From: CAVYVZ01 sp963772065 | GTDB taxonomy: Bacteria; Acidobacteriota; Vicinamibacteria; Vicinamibacterales; UBA2999 | Direction of reading: 5' to 3' | DNA length: 64,000 nucleotides | Assembly: GCA_963772065.1 (NCBI GenBank) | Contig: CAVYVZ010000004.1 | Span: 558,001 to 622,000 of the forward strand | Shown: one piece after another, positions 34,938-43,311 of the stretch | How the letters are laid out: every line of letters begins with the position of its first letter | Position numbering within the stretch: the stretch's first letter is position 1 | Translations under genes and position numbers: made by a program | The notes under the pieces: model-generated | Told to the model about the DNA's origin: nothing | The model's database searches: none | The model's input: only the letters and a program-made list of their open reading frames with translations

Positions 34938-35106
34938 GTGTGGCCTCTGGAAGAAGATGCGTGTCGTATCCGGCGCGGACGAGCTCCTGGTAGGCATCCC
35001 AGACATCGTTGGGAATGTCCTGGCGAATCTGGAATCCTCTCGCCGGATACAGCCGAATGCGCTGGAGATCTCCGACCATGATGCCGATCACATCGTCAGG
35101 CGACAA
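34924..35106 (-). CDS. Small hypothetical protein
   Basis: 60 residues (MSPDDVIGIMVGDLQRIRLY and so on to PEATHEHR). Composition is ordinary for a soluble protein. It overlaps the YdcF stop by eleven bases and the cupin start by fourteen, so it would fit a translationally coupled chain. No family is recognised. It could be a chance open frame, but frame and spacing favour a real gene slightly. Confidence 0.45.
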   Translation of the reverse strand: MSPDDVIGIMVGDLQRIRLYPARGFQIRQDIPNDVWDAYQELVRAGYDTHLLPEATHEHR

Positions 35107-35602
35107 TGACGCGTGCGAGTACTTCGTCAGGGTACTCGTCGAGCGATACCCGCGGCGACGTGACGAGCAGCTCCTTCTCCGGCCATACCTTCCTGAACGT
35201 TGCGTAGCTGCGCCGTTCCATGTACGGCTTCTGGACCACGATGAACGAGCGGGGATCGATGCCGCGCTCGGCCAGGAGCCGCTTCGTGAAGAGCACGTTC
35301 TCGCCGGTGTTCGTCGATTTGTTCTCCACGAGGATGCTGTTCCTCGGCACTCCTCTCTCCTCGGCGATGCGCGCGAAGAGATCGGCTTCCGGCTCGTCCC
35401 ACAGATGACGTGTGATCGAGCCCTGGCCGCCCGCGAAGATCAGCAGGGGCGCCCAGCCATCCAGAAAGAGCTGTGCTCCCCGCTCGGCCACCGCCAGGTC
35501 GTGGCTGCACAGCACGAGGATCGCATCTGCCTGCGAGAGCTCGTGATTCAGCTGGTGATAGCGCCAGAGCGTCTCGACGAGTGCACGGAGGCGGCGCTCC
35601 AT
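35096..35602 (-). CDS. YdcF (DUF218) family protein
   Basis: 168 residues with the DUF218 core: DAILVLCSHDLAVAERGAQL, LLIFAGGQGSITRHLW, EADLFARIAEERGVPRNSIL, VENKSTNTGENVLFTKRLL, and the last motif FIVVQKPYMERRSYATFRKV. There is no transmembrane helix, unlike ElyC/SanA types, so this is a cytoplasmic YdcF-like form that may bind nucleotides such as SAM. It follows the VOC gene by seven bases and precedes the small 60-residue frame with an overlap. Confidence 0.9.
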   Translation of the reverse strand: MERRLRALVETLWRYHQLNHELSQADAILVLCSHDLAVAERGAQLFLDGWAPLLIFAGGQGSITRHLWDEPEADLFARIAEERGVPRNSILVENKSTNTGENVLFTKRLLAERGIDPRSFIVVQKPYMERRSYATFRKVWPEKELLVTSPRVSLDEYPDEVLARVIVA

Positions 35603-35609
35603 ACGCGCG

Positions 35610-36068
35610 CTATTCCACCTGCGTGGAGATCCACCACGTGTTGCCTGCAGGATCCTTCACGCCGCCTCGCTTGTCGGGATCGCCCTTTCTCTGCACCGGC
35701 TCCTGGACGGACACACCGCCCGCGTCAAGCGCGCGCGCGTAGGTGGCGTCGACATCGGGGACGTAGACGTGCAGGAACGACGAGAAGGGCGGCCACTCGG
35801 GGCCGCCGTCGCCCATCATCACGACCGTGTCGTCGATGCGCACCTCGGCGTGCATGATGGTGCCGTCGGGCATGTCGTACCGGCGCAGAGCCTTCGCACC
35901 GAACGCCCGGTCGAGAAAGTCGATGACGCGTTGCGCGCCCGCGACGATGAGATACGCCGACACCGTGTTGTAGCCGGTCGGCTTGTGGGCGCGCGCCGTT
36001 TTCCGGGCGCGCCGCGCAGGAACCTTCTGCTTCGGCGCTGCCTTCTTCGATTTCGCCTTCGTCTTCAT
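35610..36068 (-). CDS. VOC/PhnB-like glyoxalase-fold protein
   Basis: 152 residues. A basic N-terminal extension of about 30 residues (KTKAKSKKAAPKQKVPARRA) precedes the domain. The domain itself has VSAYLIVAGAQRVIDFLDRA, MHAEVRIDDTVVMMGDGGPE, SSFLHVYVPDVDATYARALD and RGGVKDPAGNTWWISTQVE, the PhnB-type layout. The Lys/Arg tail could bind nucleic acid or simply be disordered. Substrate unknown. Confidence 0.88.
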   Translation of the reverse strand: MKTKAKSKKAAPKQKVPARRARKTARAHKPTGYNTVSAYLIVAGAQRVIDFLDRAFGAKALRRYDMPDGTIMHAEVRIDDTVVMMGDGGPEWPPFSSFLHVYVPDVDATYARALDAGGVSVQEPVQRKGDPDKRGGVKDPAGNTWWISTQVE

Positions 36069-36095
36069 CCCAACCTCAGTTGAAGGACGTGAGAT

Positions 36096-37412
36096 TCACT
36101 TGCTCGCCCGGACGCGCCACACGCTGTTGCCCGCATCGTCGGCGACGAGCAGCGAACCATCCTGCAGTTCCGCGACTCCCACGGGCCGGCCCCGGACAGC
36201 GGTGGGTGATGCGATGAAGCCGGTCAGGAAATCCTGCGGCGGTCCCGAAGGACGGCCGGCGCGGAACGGGACGTGGATCACCTTGTAGCCGGAGAAGCTG
36301 GAGCGGTTCCACGATCCGTGCTGCCCGATGAACGCGCCGCGCCAGGCCTCGGGAAACGCGCGGCCACGGTAGAACCTCAATCCGAGCGAAGCGGTATGCG
36401 GGCCGAGGGCGTAGTCCGGCGCCACCGCCTTGGCAACCAGATCTGGACGCGCGCCCTTGTGGCGCGGATCCTCGTGCTGGCCGTAATACGAGTACGGCCA
36501 TCCGTAGAACGCACCGTCGCGGACGCTGGTCAGGTAATCCGGAACGAGATTGTCACCCAGCAGATCGCGCTCGTTGACCACGGTCCACAGCGTCGTCGTC
36601 CCCGGCGCCCAGTCCATGCCGTTTGGGTTCCGCAGGCCGGTCGCGAACACGCGCATGCCGGATCCATCAGGGTTGGCCTCGAGAATTGCGGCGCGGCGAG
36701 GCTCCTTCGCATCGAGCTTCTCCTCATCGACGTTCGTTTGCGAGCCGACGGAGACGTAGATCTTCGAGCCGTCCGGTCTGGCGATGACGTTGCGCGTCCA
36801 GTGGTTGTTGTATCCCCCGGCCGGCAGATCGAGGACCTTCTCGCCCTGACCGCGAACCGCGCGGTCGCCGGTGCGATAGCGATACCGCATCACGGCATCC
36901 GTGTTGGCGATGTAGAGATGTTCTCCGAGGAGCCACAGGCCGAACGGGAGGTTCAGGTTCGCCGCAAACGCCTCGCGGATCTCCGCGCGGCCGTCATGGT
37001 CGGCGTCACGAAGCAGCGTGATCCGGTTCGCGGACGTGCCCAGCAACCCGGCGCGTTTCAACCCCTCGAGCAGCGGAGGCGGAATCTCCCCGCCGACTTT
37101 TTCCGTACGCGATTCCGCCACGAGTACATCCCCGTTCGGCAGCACGTGGAGCCAGCGCGGGTTGTCGAGCCCTCCGGCGAACAGCGAGACCTCGAATCCC
37201 TGCGGAGCCCGGGGCTTCTCGCCTGATTTCCAGCCGACGACCGTGGCGAAGTTGATCCCCGGTGGCTCGTCCGGCTTTGCTGGCGCCGGCAGCGCCGGCG
37301 ACGGTCCGTACGTCGTGGCAGGCGGATCACCCGCGGGCGGCGACTGAAAGCTGACGCGACCAGCGATCGAATCGAGCATCAGAACGATGGCGATGAACGT
37401 TGCGTATCGCAC
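36096..37412 (-). CDS. PQQ-dependent sugar dehydrogenase-like protein, exported
   Basis: 438 residues of the soluble glucose/sorbosone dehydrogenase propeller. After a signal peptide and Pro-rich stretch come LDNPRWLHVLPNGDVLVAES, NLPFGLWLLGEHLYIANTD, RNPNGMDWAPGTTTLWTVVN with ERDLLGDNL, GWPYSYYGQHEDPR, and SWNRSSFSGYKVIHVPF. The general motif order fits GSDH-type enzymes that use PQQ to oxidise aldoses in the periplasm. PQQ synthesis genes are not in this window. Confidence 0.92.
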   Translation of the reverse strand: MRYATFIAIVLMLDSIAGRVSFQSPPAGDPPATTYGPSPALPAPAKPDEPPGINFATVVGWKSGEKPRAPQGFEVSLFAGGLDNPRWLHVLPNGDVLVAESRTEKVGGEIPPPLLEGLKRAGLLGTSANRITLLRDADHDGRAEIREAFAANLNLPFGLWLLGEHLYIANTDAVMRYRYRTGDRAVRGQGEKVLDLPAGGYNNHWTRNVIARPDGSKIYVSVGSQTNVDEEKLDAKEPRRAAILEANPDGSGMRVFATGLRNPNGMDWAPGTTTLWTVVNERDLLGDNLVPDYLTSVRDGAFYGWPYSYYGQHEDPRHKGARPDLVAKAVAPDYALGPHTASLGLRFYRGRAFPEAWRGAFIGQHGSWNRSSFSGYKVIHVPFRAGRPSGPPQDFLTGFIASPTAVRGRPVGVAELQDGSLLVADDAGNSVWRVRASK

Positions 37413-37419
37413 GGCGACC

Positions 37420-38271
37420 TCAGCGAATGGTGAATGGTTCCATCAACTCGGTGCGTGTGCCATCCTGGTCGTACAGATTCAATTGCCAGCGGTTGTTGCG
37501 GCCGACGTTCGGCGGCGACAGCCGCGATCGCATCGACGCGTCCATGCGATGCGCGACGGCTTCCCAGGCGGACTGGATATCCGGTACGACGAGGCAGATG
37601 TGGTGGAGCACGCCGCGCTGCCGCCGGTCGGGCGGCTCGGTCACGAGCATGTACTCGATGTAGTCCGTGCCCTCCGGGACGCGCATGTTGACCCAGCTCG
37701 TCACCCCCTCCGTGCGCCCCCCGCGCCAGATTTCGGAGAATCCGAGCGTGTCTCGGTAGAAAAGGTGCGCCACCTCCTCATCGTGCACGACGGCGCCTGC
37801 ATGCAACAGCCGGCTCGCAAGAGCGCGGGGGGCATCGGCGCGCAGCGCCGCAGGCGGCCACGTGGCTTCGACGAACTCGACCATGTTGCCATAGGGATCC
37901 ACGACGCGAATCGCCGTCTCCTCGCAACGGTCGGCAGGTTGAAGCACCCGCAGCCCTCGTGAGGTCAGGTATGCGGCCATCGCTTTGACATCGGACGTTT
38001 CGAAGGCGATATGCGACAGCCGCTCGTCCTCGCCGGCGGGAAGACCGGGCTCGAGCAGGACGTGCTGCCGCTGTCCGACGAGATATCCCAAGCGACCGGG
38101 GTGCGGCGACGTGTGCTCCACCAACCCGAGGACTTCGCCGTAGAAACGACGCGCCGCCGCGGCGTCGCTCACCCGGAATGCGACGTGACCGATGCCTGTG
38201 ATTCGCGGGCGAGTCGGCGCGGCCTGCACGATCGACAGGAGCAGCGCGCCCGCGACGAGCGCCGCCTTCAT
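37420..38271 (-). CDS. Exported VOC dioxygenase-like protein
   Basis: About 283 residues, signal peptide MKAALVAGALLLSIVQA. Two VOC modules: ITGIGHVAFRVSDAAAARRF to VVDPYGNMVEFVE, and HDEEVAHLFYRDTLGFSEIW to LYDQDGTRTELMEPF. His in GHVAFR and HHICLVV and Glu at TELMEP give a 2-His-1-carboxylate set like extradiol dioxygenases, but export is unusual for those. The ATG overlaps the cupin stop by four bases (ATGA). Confidence 0.87.
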   Translation of the reverse strand: MKAALVAGALLLSIVQAAPTRPRITGIGHVAFRVSDAAAARRFYGEVLGLVEHTSPHPGRLGYLVGQRQHVLLEPGLPAGEDERLSHIAFETSDVKAMAAYLTSRGLRVLQPADRCEETAIRVVDPYGNMVEFVEATWPPAALRADAPRALASRLLHAGAVVHDEEVAHLFYRDTLGFSEIWRGGRTEGVTSWVNMRVPEGTDYIEYMLVTEPPDRRQRGVLHHICLVVPDIQSAWEAVAHRMDASMRSRLSPPNVGRNNRWQLNLYDQDGTRTELMEPFTIR

Positions 38272-38711
38272 TTCTTCAACATGCCCGGCGAGTTCCACCG
38301 GATGACATGGTAGGTGGCCGGTCCATCGCCGACGTTGCGGATGCCGTGCATCTGGTTCGACGCCTGGAAGATGACCGACCCGGGACCGACGCGGCGCTGC
38401 TCGCCGTTGACGAGCGACTCCACCGTGCCTTCCTTCACGATGAGAAGCTCCTCGTCTGGATGCTTGTGCGGCGCATGGGACGTCTCACCAGGGTTCAACG
38501 TCGTGATGTGCATCTCCAGCTCGTCGAGCGTCGCGGTGGGGACCTGGCACACCCTGCGCACCGCCCCGACCTTGGTCGGCTGTGCCTTCATGTCGTTCCA
38601 GTCGAAAATCGTGGAACCCTGAACGGACGTACGGGCCGGTACGACCGTTGTGCCGGCCAGCGCTACGGCTCCGCCTGCAAACGCCATCACGATCTCCCTA
38701 CGAGTGATCAT
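38268..38711 (-). CDS. Exported cupin-domain protein
   Basis: 147 residues. Leader MITRREIVMAFAGGAVALAG resembles a Tat signal (TRREIV). Cupin motif 1 is GETSHAPHKHPDEELLIVKEG (His, His, Glu ligands) and motif 2 contains FQASNQMHGIRNVGDG. Single-domain metal cupin; reaction unknown. It is cotranslated with the following VOC protein, so both may act on one periplasmic substrate. Confidence 0.88.
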   Translation of the reverse strand: MITRREIVMAFAGGAVALAGTTVVPARTSVQGSTIFDWNDMKAQPTKVGAVRRVCQVPTATLDELEMHITTLNPGETSHAPHKHPDEELLIVKEGTVESLVNGEQRRVGPGSVIFQASNQMHGIRNVGDGPATYHVIRWNSPGMLKK

Positions 38712-38730
38712 GCGAACTCCTCTCAACACG

Positions 38731-39429
38731 CTAGCCGGTGAGTGGGCCGACCAGCTGAATCGCGCTATCGCCACCGGCATGCGCCCAGATTGCCATAGCG
38801 ATCCCGCGCAATGCGAATACGTGACCGAGGACAAGACCAGCGGCCGCGTTGAGCGCAAGAACCGATACCACGACACCGGCCGTGGTCGGCGCCGATCGCT
38901 CCCAGGCCGGCAGATGCACAAGCGCGAACGCCAGCGCCGAGACGCCGTTGGCGATCCACACATCTTCGGAGCGGGGCACATTGCCTGGCCGGCGAAGCAG
39001 CCGGGCCAGCAGGCCAGCGATGGCGGAGAACAACAACAACCTGAAGAGGAGCTCCTCGGTCACCGCGGCGACGTAGATGATGATGCCGCGTCTCCAAAAC
39101 GGCAGGGCGCCAGCGGCTGCGATCCTGCGCCCCATCTGGGGAAGCACCGGCTCGATCGCGAGCCGGATTACCGCGAGCAGCACCAGCCCCATCGCGAAGC
39201 CGACAGCCATCCACAGGATCGGCCGGCCCGTCCGCGTCGGCGTTGCAAGGCCGGACCATCTCCACACCTGCAGGCCAACCATCGCGACAAGGAGTGCGAC
39301 CGCGGCTGCGGCAGGTGTTACGGTCCAGCCAGCAGGGACCGCAAGCGCTCCCGCAGCGGCGCAAACCAGCAGGAACACCTTGCGCTGCCCGCCGGACCCG
39401 CTCGCCGACGGTGCACGCGTGGAGATCAT
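38731..39429 (-). CDS. CPBP-family intramembrane metalloprotease
   Basis: 232 residues from the ATG at 39429, with about six to seven helices. The CPBP/Abi motifs are TEELLFRLLLFSAIAG (EExxxR), ALAFALVHLP (His) and the last helix NAAAGLVLGHVFALRGIAMA with IWAHAGGDS (third His). Family members cleave prenylated or other substrates in the membrane or serve immunity roles. It is 19 bases upstream of the cupin start on the same strand. Confidence 0.88.
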   Translation of the reverse strand: MISTRAPSASGSGGQRKVFLLVCAAAGALAVPAGWTVTPAAAAVALLVAMVGLQVWRWSGLATPTRTGRPILWMAVGFAMGLVLLAVIRLAIEPVLPQMGRRIAAAGALPFWRRGIIIYVAAVTEELLFRLLLFSAIAGLLARLLRRPGNVPRSEDVWIANGVSALAFALVHLPAWERSAPTTAGVVVSVLALNAAAGLVLGHVFALRGIAMAIWAHAGGDSAIQLVGPLTG

Positions 39430-39609
39430 GGCCGCGAATAGTATCCGATCTGATCCGTCTCGCGCAGGCGCCGGGTCTCTCCATGGACGACGGGGATCGC
39501 ACGAATCGCAGCGCACTCGTCTGCTTTTTTCGAGAGATCAGGACTATTCAGCGGCACGTTCAGGACTCGGCCCTCGGTGCCGCCGTACCGTGGCAACTGG
39601 AGGTGTGAG

Positions 39610-40133
39610 ATGCAGCTGACAGATGCCCTGCGTGCCGGTCTGCTGGTTCTTCTCGTTTCGGTGCCTGCCTTCAGCCAGACATCCGTTCCGCCGGTCGCGA
39701 GGACGGTCAACCTGTCGGGGCCCCGCTTTGGCGTGACGTCGCTGAGCGAAGGCGTCATCGAGAAGCTCAAGACGGACCGCAGCCTCGAGGTACGGCCGTT
39801 GATCTCCCAGTTCGGTTGGCAGTTCGAGAAGCAGTTCTACAGCAAGTCGGGCGGAATCACGGCGGTCAACAAGTGGATCTCCTGGTCGGCGGCCTGGAGC
39901 AGGATGTCGTGATTCCGAGCGTGAGCTGGATCGTCGGTCTTCGAACGCCTGAAGGGCTCGAGTTCGGCGTCGGGCCCAACGTGACGCCGGCCGGAACGGC
40001 GCTCGTCATCGCCGCGGGTATCACGTTTCGCTCGGGCGTGCTCAACGTGCCGGTGAACTTCGCCGTCGTCCCGTCGAGTGCCGGCACACGCGTGAGCATG
40101 CTTGCCGGTTTCAACTTCAGGAGCCGGCCGTGA
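39610..40133 (+). pseudogene. Hypothetical exported protein, frameshifted
   Basis: About 174 residues. Signal peptide (ALRAGLLVLLVSVPAFS), then SGPRFGVTSLSEGVIEKLK and SQFGWQFEKQFYSKSGGITA. The frame breaks at 39880-39883, where one C of a CCC appears lost; the next frame continues LVGGLEQDVVIPSVSWIVGL and RSGVLNVPVNFAVVPSSAGT, ending AGFNFRSRP. The glycine-rich strands suggest a small beta-barrel or sandwich. The only plus-strand gene between 29.9 and 53 kb; its end overlaps the convergent Ig-like gene by 17 bases. Confidence 0.7.
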
Positions 40134-40485
40134 GGCCCTGCGGCGGCGGCGGCACGAACACGTTGATGAGGACCGACGCAGTGGCGCCGCCGTAAGTGGC
40201 GGTCACCGTGCTCAAGCCGATGCTCACGGCCACCACCAGGCCGCCTGAGGTGACCGTCGCGACGTTGGGCAAAGAGGACTGCCAGCCCGCACCGTTCGTC
40301 ACGGTCATGCTCCGGCCGTCGACGAACACCGCGGTGGCTACGAGCTGCGTCGTCTGTCCCACCCGAAGAATCGGTGGCTGCGACAACGTCAGCTCCCTGA
40401 CCGGGGTGCCCGGCGACAGAGGCGCGGTCGCCTCGTCGGCGCACGCGCCGAAGAAAACACAGAGGACCAGGATTGCGGCGCGCAT
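40117..40485 (-). CDS. Ig-like (BIG2-type) lipoprotein
   Basis: 122 residues. Lipobox CVFFGAC with Cys after GA; then one bacterial Ig-like domain: LTLSQPPILRVGQTTQLVAT, WQSSLPNVATVTSGGLVVAV and STVTATYGGATASVLINV, the usual BIG2 strand order. Probably a surface or periplasmic adhesive domain. It is convergent and overlapping with the plus-strand gene, so one of the two stops could shift if the region were corrected. Confidence 0.8.
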   Translation of the reverse strand: MRAAILVLCVFFGACADEATAPLSPGTPVRELTLSQPPILRVGQTTQLVATAVFVDGRSMTVTNGAGWQSSLPNVATVTSGGLVVAVSIGLSTVTATYGGATASVLINVFVPPPPQGLTAGS

Positions 40486-40520
40486 GCTAGTCGATCGGCA
40501 GTGTCAATCCAGTGGCAGTG

Positions 40521-40760
40521 TCAATCCAGCGGCAGCGGGCTCGCGGCCAGCAGCTCGAGCGCTTTTTCGAGCTCGCTGGCCCTGACGAGAAGGCGCACCG
40601 TCGCGGGTTCCATCTCCGCTGAGAGGGGGAGGCTCAGCGTATGCTCGTCGGGTATCAGCGCCTCGATCCCCGCAGTTTCCAGAACGGACCGGAACCAGAG
40701 GGCCTCATCGAGGGATCGGCTGCGAACGTCGACCCATTGTGCGTCGAACTCCATCCTCAT
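40521..40760 (-). CDS. DUF2007-like small protein
   Basis: 79 residues (MRMEFDAQWVDVRSRSLDEA, LWFRSVLETAGIEALIPDEH). The pattern of helix, RSxLExAGIxAxxxDE and strand matches DUF2007 'putative signal transducing' proteins. Its ATG overlaps the purine nucleoside permease stop by four bases (ATGA), so it is the last gene of the purine cassette. Two copies of a 17-bp repeat lie just after its stop (40490-40530). Confidence 0.75.
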   Translation of the reverse strand: MRMEFDAQWVDVRSRSLDEALWFRSVLETAGIEALIPDEHTLSLPLSAEMEPATVRLLVRASELEKALELLAASPLPLD

Positions 40761-41812
40761 TCGTGTGTCCCTGGAATCTGGCGCTCGCGTATCGACCAGT
40801 TCTGAACGAGATCGCGAACAACCACGCTTCCGACGCGGTAAGCGGCTTCGAGGCTCGGGACGAGACCAATGTACGGCGCGAAGATGCTGGCCGTCGCGTC
40901 GATGCCCGGCGGCGGCATGCTGTAGTTGCTCGCCGTGCGCAGCACGAGAAGCCGGTTGTAGTCGGCGCGCCCGGCCCTGGAAAGCCGCTGGAGGGCGTTC
41001 GCCGTACCGTTGTCCTCCATGTTCGTCATCACGAAATTGGCCCGACCTTTCGACCAGAGCCGCACCCAATCGTTCGCCCATTGATTGAGGATGCGGCCAT
41101 GCCAGAACGTGCTCCCGCCGAGACTGTCGCCTTTCAGCACGAAGGGCCGGCGGACGGCGTTCGGATGATCCCGGTAGCCTGCGCGAAAGCGGGCCAGATC
41201 CGGAGTGTCCGGGAGGGGCACCGTGCGCGTCAAGTGGTACGCCCAATCCGAGAGCGACGCATTCAATTCGTAGGCAATCGTCTCGTACCGCGGGACGTCC
41301 GGCAGTCGGTTCGGCGCGGTTGCCCCAATCGGAACGCGCCCGTACGGCCAGGCCGGCGGGGTCTCGCGCGGATCGAATTCTCGGACCAGGTCGCCGTCGA
41401 CGATGTAGGTCGCCCAGGCCGCGCTGCCGACAGAGGCATCCTCCGGATCGACGCCCGCGATCCCGGCCACCAGCCAGTACGCCTTCGACAGGTCGAAGCG
41501 CGAGTCGCCGCCGAGCGCCATGATGCTGGCGGTCGCGTTGGTCACGCCAGGGCCGGTCACCAGGCCGAGAATCCCTTTCCCCGCGTTGAGCCGAAGGTCG
41601 CGAAAGCCGGCCGGGAACGGCAGCACGGTATCGAGCTGCTCGCGTTCCACCCACAGCTGAAACTCGCCCGGACGGTCGCCGGTATCGCTGCCGTGCTCGA
41701 ACATCGTGACCACGACAACCTTGATTGGGACAGGCGCCTGCGCGTGCGCCGCCGACGTCAGCGCCCCTGCGACGGCGGCTGCGAAGACGAGGCGGACGAG
41801 CGATTCAGCCAT
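40757..41812 (-). CDS. Purine nucleoside permease (NUP family), exported
   Basis: 351 residues from ATG 41812, with signal peptide (SLVRLVFAAAVAGALTSAAH). Family features are KVVVVTMFEHGSDTGDRPGE, LVTGPGVTNATASIMALG, YWLVAGIAGVDPEDASVGSA, MTNMEDNGTANALQRL and RTASNYSMPPPG. The fold is related to nucleoside phosphorylases; the family is named for purine nucleoside uptake in yeast and bacteria. The first 55 bases overlap the end of the adenosine deaminase gene, a clear coupling of two purine functions. Confidence 0.9.
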   Translation of the reverse strand: MAESLVRLVFAAAVAGALTSAAHAQAPVPIKVVVVTMFEHGSDTGDRPGEFQLWVEREQLDTVLPFPAGFRDLRLNAGKGILGLVTGPGVTNATASIMALGGDSRFDLSKAYWLVAGIAGVDPEDASVGSAAWATYIVDGDLVREFDPRETPPAWPYGRVPIGATAPNRLPDVPRYETIAYELNASLSDWAYHLTRTVPLPDTPDLARFRAGYRDHPNAVRRPFVLKGDSLGGSTFWHGRILNQWANDWVRLWSKGRANFVMTNMEDNGTANALQRLSRAGRADYNRLLVLRTASNYSMPPPGIDATASIFAPYIGLVPSLEAAYRVGSVVVRDLVQNWSIRERQIPGTHE

Positions 41813-43283
41813 TGTACGAACGTCTCCCATCTGACGCTCCACGCGGCGAGCGCGTTCCGCCTCTCGCCTTCCGTCATCGTCGAGTAGAGAAGCGAATTCA
41901 TCGCAAGCTGCTTGAGCCCTCTGAGATCGAGGCCCCACGCCATGAATGCGACATAGAAGTCCTCGGAGAAGGTGTGGCGCATGATAGCCGGGTCATCGGG
42001 CGAGAGGACGACGGGCAGCCCAACGCTGATGTAGTGGACCGCGGGATGATTGCGGAGATCCGGGACGTACCCGAGGATCTGGTTGCTGATGGGACAGACC
42101 TCGATCGCAATGCCGCGCGACTTCACGATGTCCATCAGGAGCGGATGCTTGATCAGCGCCAGGCCGTGGCCGATCCGCCGGGTGCCGAGCAGGACCGCGT
42201 CGTAGAGGTTTTCATTGTCGGCCCACGTGCTCTCGCCCGAATGCAGATAGAGCGGCAGGGTCACGCCGCGCCGCTCTGCCTCACGACGTGCCTGCAGGAG
42301 CTCTTCGATGAAGAAGAGATTCGTGTTCGTGCGGTCCTCTTCTTCCACGAGGTCGAACCCCTTGACGCGATCCGGGTCTTTCGCCCGCCGGTCGGTCGCG
42401 GCCGTGAGCATCGCGCCCATTCGCTCGCGCGTGTTCGACCGCCCGGCCGCCGGTATGAACTTGACGTCGAACGCGGGGTCGCGCCTTCGTGCTTCCGCGA
42501 CGAGCGCGGCGTCAATCGGCGGCGTCCTGGACTCCAGGTACTGGACGTTCTCGTCGATCAGGCGCGCGAGCATGTGACGCCAGTACTCGGCATGAGCGGA
42601 CGAATTTCCCAAGAGCCCAGCCGTCCGCCGAAAGGCGGCTGACATCTCATCCCAAATGTGCGGCGAGCCGAGGTCCTCCTCGCCGAGGGTGATCGACTGG
42701 TAGATCTGCTCGTCGAATGCGGCCGTGTCGGGCGCCGCGGCGCGAAGCTCTGTCACCGGGCGCCACCCTTTTCCAGGTGGCTCCGATGAGAGGCGTAGGG
42801 AGCCGCGCACGATCGAAGCATCCTCACCGACGTACATGTAGCAGTCGGGACGATAGGTGTCATGGGCGACGAGGCGGCGGAAATCGCCCATCGCGGCTCC
42901 GTGCGCATGAAGGATGCCCCCTTCGGCATGCGCTTCATGACCTCGAGAACCGGCGACGCGGCGATGACCTGCTTCGTTTTCTCGCGAAGGAAGCTCTGCG
43001 CCGGCGGGAAGTAGGCGCGAGTCCGCGCCAATTCGGTCCGCTTCATCTCGAGCAGCCGGCGGTCCGCTTTCTCTTCGGCCGGCGTGAGCGCGAGCCGCGC
43101 GCCGAGGCGAAGCGCACGTTCAGCCTGTATCAGCCGCGCACGCGCCGCCATGTAGGCGGCGACATCGTCGTATCCCGCCGGCACGAGCGCCCGTGTCGCC
43201 CCCGCGTCCGAGGGCGCAGGCGCAGTCGCGCGCGGCGCGCACGCGGCGAACAGGGCTGCGGCGACAAGCAACACTCCACGCAT
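41758..43283 (-). pseudogene. Adenosine deaminase, ADA2/ADGF-like lipoprotein, frameshifted
   Basis: About 509 residues. Lipoprotein signal (LLVAAALFAACAP). The N-terminal helix domain ends at VIAASPVLEVMKRMPKGASF. The next frame gives GAAMGDFRRLVAHDTYRPDC, LYLHSGEST (His, zinc), RIGHGLAL, EVCPISNQILG (Cys-Pro-x-Ser) and VVLSPDDPAIM with the catalytic Asp pair. The break at 42904-42909 removes the expected HxH zinc motif. A lost ATGC from a tandem ATGCATGC would restore MHAHG. Exported ADA converts adenosine to inosine for uptake by the next gene's product. Confidence 0.85.
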
Positions 43284-43311
43284 CACGCCGCAATCCTCCC
43301 GTCGGACCGGA

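Noticed and set aside
38731..39429. CPBP protease as part of an antiphage or bacteriocin system
   Set aside because: Neighbours are metabolic and envelope genes with no toxin, immunity or defence genes close by.
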